64,000 bases of DNA from Hahella sp. CCB-MM4 (GTDB lineage Bacteria; Pseudomonadota; Gammaproteobacteria; Pseudomonadales; Oleiphilaceae): the NCBI RefSeq assembly GCF_002260525.1, contig NZ_MRYI01000015.1, positions 93,372 through 157,371 of the forward strand. The letters are read 5' to 3'. A model generated the notes under the pieces. That model worked only from the letters and a program-made list of their open reading frames with translations. It was not told the DNA's origin and ran no database searches. Shown here one piece after another: positions 62,885 to 64,000 of this stretch (positions are counted from its first letter, which is position 1; the number at the start of each line of letters is the position of its first letter). A program made the translations under genes and the position numbers.

Positions 62885-63631
62885 TTAGCGCCCCCCTGAA
62901 ACATCTAGAATCGCCCCTGTAACATAACTCGCATCATCAGAAGCCAACCACAATATGGAACGCGCTACCTCTTCGGGTTGGCCTGGCCTTTTCATGGGAA
63001 TAGCATGGCTTAGCTTATCCGGTCTGTTGATGTCACCAGAATCACGATGAATATCCGTATAAATAATTCCAGGTCTCACGGCATTCACCCGAATATTTTC
63101 GTCCGCGACCTCTTTTGCCAACCCTATCGTTAAACTGTCCACTGCGCCTTTAGAAGCTGCATAATCGACATATTCCCCAGGGGAACCGAGCTTCGAAGCG
63201 ATAGATGAAACATTCACAATAACGCCTCCCTTTCCTCCGTACCTGCTCGACATTTGTTTAACTGCACATTGGCTACAATATATGGAGCCGAATACATTGG
63301 TCGCGAAGATATTCTCAATACGAGATGCAGAGAAAGTGTCCATACGTCCTGAAGGGGCAACAATCCCAGCATTGTTAACAAGAACATCGATCTGTCCAAA
63401 CTGATCTCCTGCGGCTTTGAAAGCTTGCTCAACTGCCTCTTTGTCCCTCACATCCAACTGTATTAGTTTGACGACAGCGCCAGAGTTCCGTAGCTGATCA
63501 ACATGTCGGAGCGCTTCATCTTTATTTGATCTATACGTAAGGCAAAGTTGATATCCTTGTTCAACTGCCAATCGACTGAGAGATGCACCAATTCCCCGCG
63601 TGCCACCTGTAATTAACATTGCTCTAGCCAT
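62885..63631 (-). CDS. Short-chain dehydrogenase/reductase (SDR)
   Basis: A 248-residue classical SDR. It shows the cofactor motif ITGGTRGIGASLS, VNNAGIV, the catalytic Ser (VNVSSIAS) and Tyr-x-x-x-Lys (DYAASKGAVDS), and the substrate-region end GAILDVSGGR. An Arg in the loop after strand 2 (TYRSNKDE) points to NADPH. It is FabG-like but stands alone beside the rRNA operon end, so the substrate is open. A -10-like TATACT lies about 35 bases upstream (near 63668), with no good -35. Confidence 0.9.
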   Translation of the reverse strand: MARAMLITGGTRGIGASLSRLAVEQGYQLCLTYRSNKDEALRHVDQLRNSGAVVKLIQLDVRDKEAVEQAFKAAGDQFGQIDVLVNNAGIVAPSGRMDTFSASRIENIFATNVFGSIYCSQCAVKQMSSRYGGKGGVIVNVSSIASKLGSPGEYVDYAASKGAVDSLTIGLAKEVADENIRVNAVRPGIIYTDIHRDSGDINRPDKLSHAIPMKRPGQPEEVARSILWLASDDASYVTGAILDVSGGR

Positions 63632-63855
63632 CGTAATCCTTCTTCTTCGGGTTAACCTTTAAAGGAGTATATATTGCAGACAAAAAAGGTTAATCAGCAA
63701 ATACAGATATAGGTTTAGAATCGATCAATTGAAGATTGCAGGGGCGAAGTTAAATCCCTTCTGGGATAAATGATCGTCAGCAGATGCAGGAATTCAGGTC
63801 TCGGAAGTAAAGACGGGGAATGCAGGAGGAGGCGGCAGCCTTTCCACCAGGCAAT
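63632..63855. other. Intergenic region between rRNA operon end and SDR
   Basis: About 220 bases with no gene. A possible SDR promoter near 63660-63690 (TTAACC-16-TATACT on the minus strand) is the only signal seen. Confidence 0.4.
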
Positions 63856-63885
63856 AAAAAACCCCACCCAGAAACCTGGATGGGG
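63856..63885 (-). terminator. Rho-independent terminator of the rRNA operon
   Basis: On the minus strand a 10-bp stem (63876-63885 with 63862-63871, one mismatch) and a 4-base loop are followed by TTTTTT (63856-63861), 13 bases after the 5S 3' end. Confidence 0.88.
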
Positions 63886-63897
63886 CTCTTAATTAGA

Positions 63898-64000
63898 AGC
63901 CTGACGACGACCTACTCTCACATGGGCGAACCACACTACCATCGGCGCTGAACTGTTTCACTTCTGAGTTCGGAAAGGGATCAGGTGGTTCCAGCTCGCT
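63898..64000 (-). rRNA. rrf: 5S rRNA, 5' end cut by window edge
   Basis: The minus strand reads the conserved 5S core: CCGAACTCAGAAGTGAAAC, GCGCCGATGGTAGTGTGG and CCCATGTGAGAGTAGGTC, ending GTCAGGC. About 15 bases of the 5' end fall outside the window. This is the last gene of an rRNA operon that lies beyond the right edge. Confidence 0.96.

Overview
The window is a stretch of core chromosome from a gammaproteobacterium of the Pseudomonadales/Oceanospirillales type, probably marine. The gene neighbourhoods tRNA(Pro-Arg-His-Leu)-tig-clpP-clpX-lon-hupB-tRNA(Asp)-ppiD, folD/cysS-glnS-ppiB-lpxH, yceD-rpmF-plsX-fabD-fabG-acpP, sppA-HAD-rluC/rne and rraA-hydrolase-ppsA/ppsR match what I remember of Pseudomonas gene order. 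The sequence alone does not fix the genus. No insertion sequence, prophage, CRISPR array or clearly foreign island was seen.

Layout: 1-4541 holds a minus-strand envelope cluster (C39-like peptidase, coiled-coil/beta-barrel protein, FadL-type porin, MalM-like protein cut by the window edge). 4816-14205 is the protein quality-control block (ppiD, tRNA-Asp, hupB, lon, clpX, clpP, tig) and a four-tRNA operon. 14536-20795 holds folD, cysS, glnS, ppiB, lpxH and miaE. 21250-25215 holds acnB and an HD-GYP c-di-GMP phosphodiesterase. 25283-31840 is the fatty-acid/phospholipid operon with tmk, mltG, pabC, acpP, fabG, fabD, plsX, rpmF and yceD. fabF is absent between acpP and pabC, and holB is absent next to tmk. 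31948-39507 holds maf, sppA, a HAD phosphatase, rluC and rne, with a 490-base structured rne leader.

39646-44631 carries a UPF0149 protein, a ClsB-like synthase, a PHP phosphoesterase, YciI, an SH3/coiled-coil membrane protein, a PilZ protein and rraA. 44683-53623 holds two overlapping enzyme genes, the divergent ppsA/ppsR pair, a very large M16C protease and mgsA. 53706-56998 is an unusual plus-strand trio: a two-helix membrane protein, a PEGA-MORN repeat protein and a response regulator with a C-terminal membrane anchor. 57020-63631 holds a Nudix hydrolase, a tandem PTPS-like protein, an LplT-PlsC fusion, an AEC transporter, a small unknown protein, a 1-Cys peroxiredoxin and an SDR. The window ends inside a 5S rRNA gene on the minus strand, the tail of an rRNA operon.

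Functional links: Lon, ClpXP, trigger factor and PpiD handle protein folding and turnover. RNase E and its inhibitor RraA are both present. PpsA and its kinase/phosphatase PpsR are divergent. HD-GYP and PilZ proteins show c-di-GMP signalling. The best candidates for undescribed biology are the Fap-like C39/barrel/FadL/MalM cluster and the PEGA-MORN/tail-anchored receiver trio.
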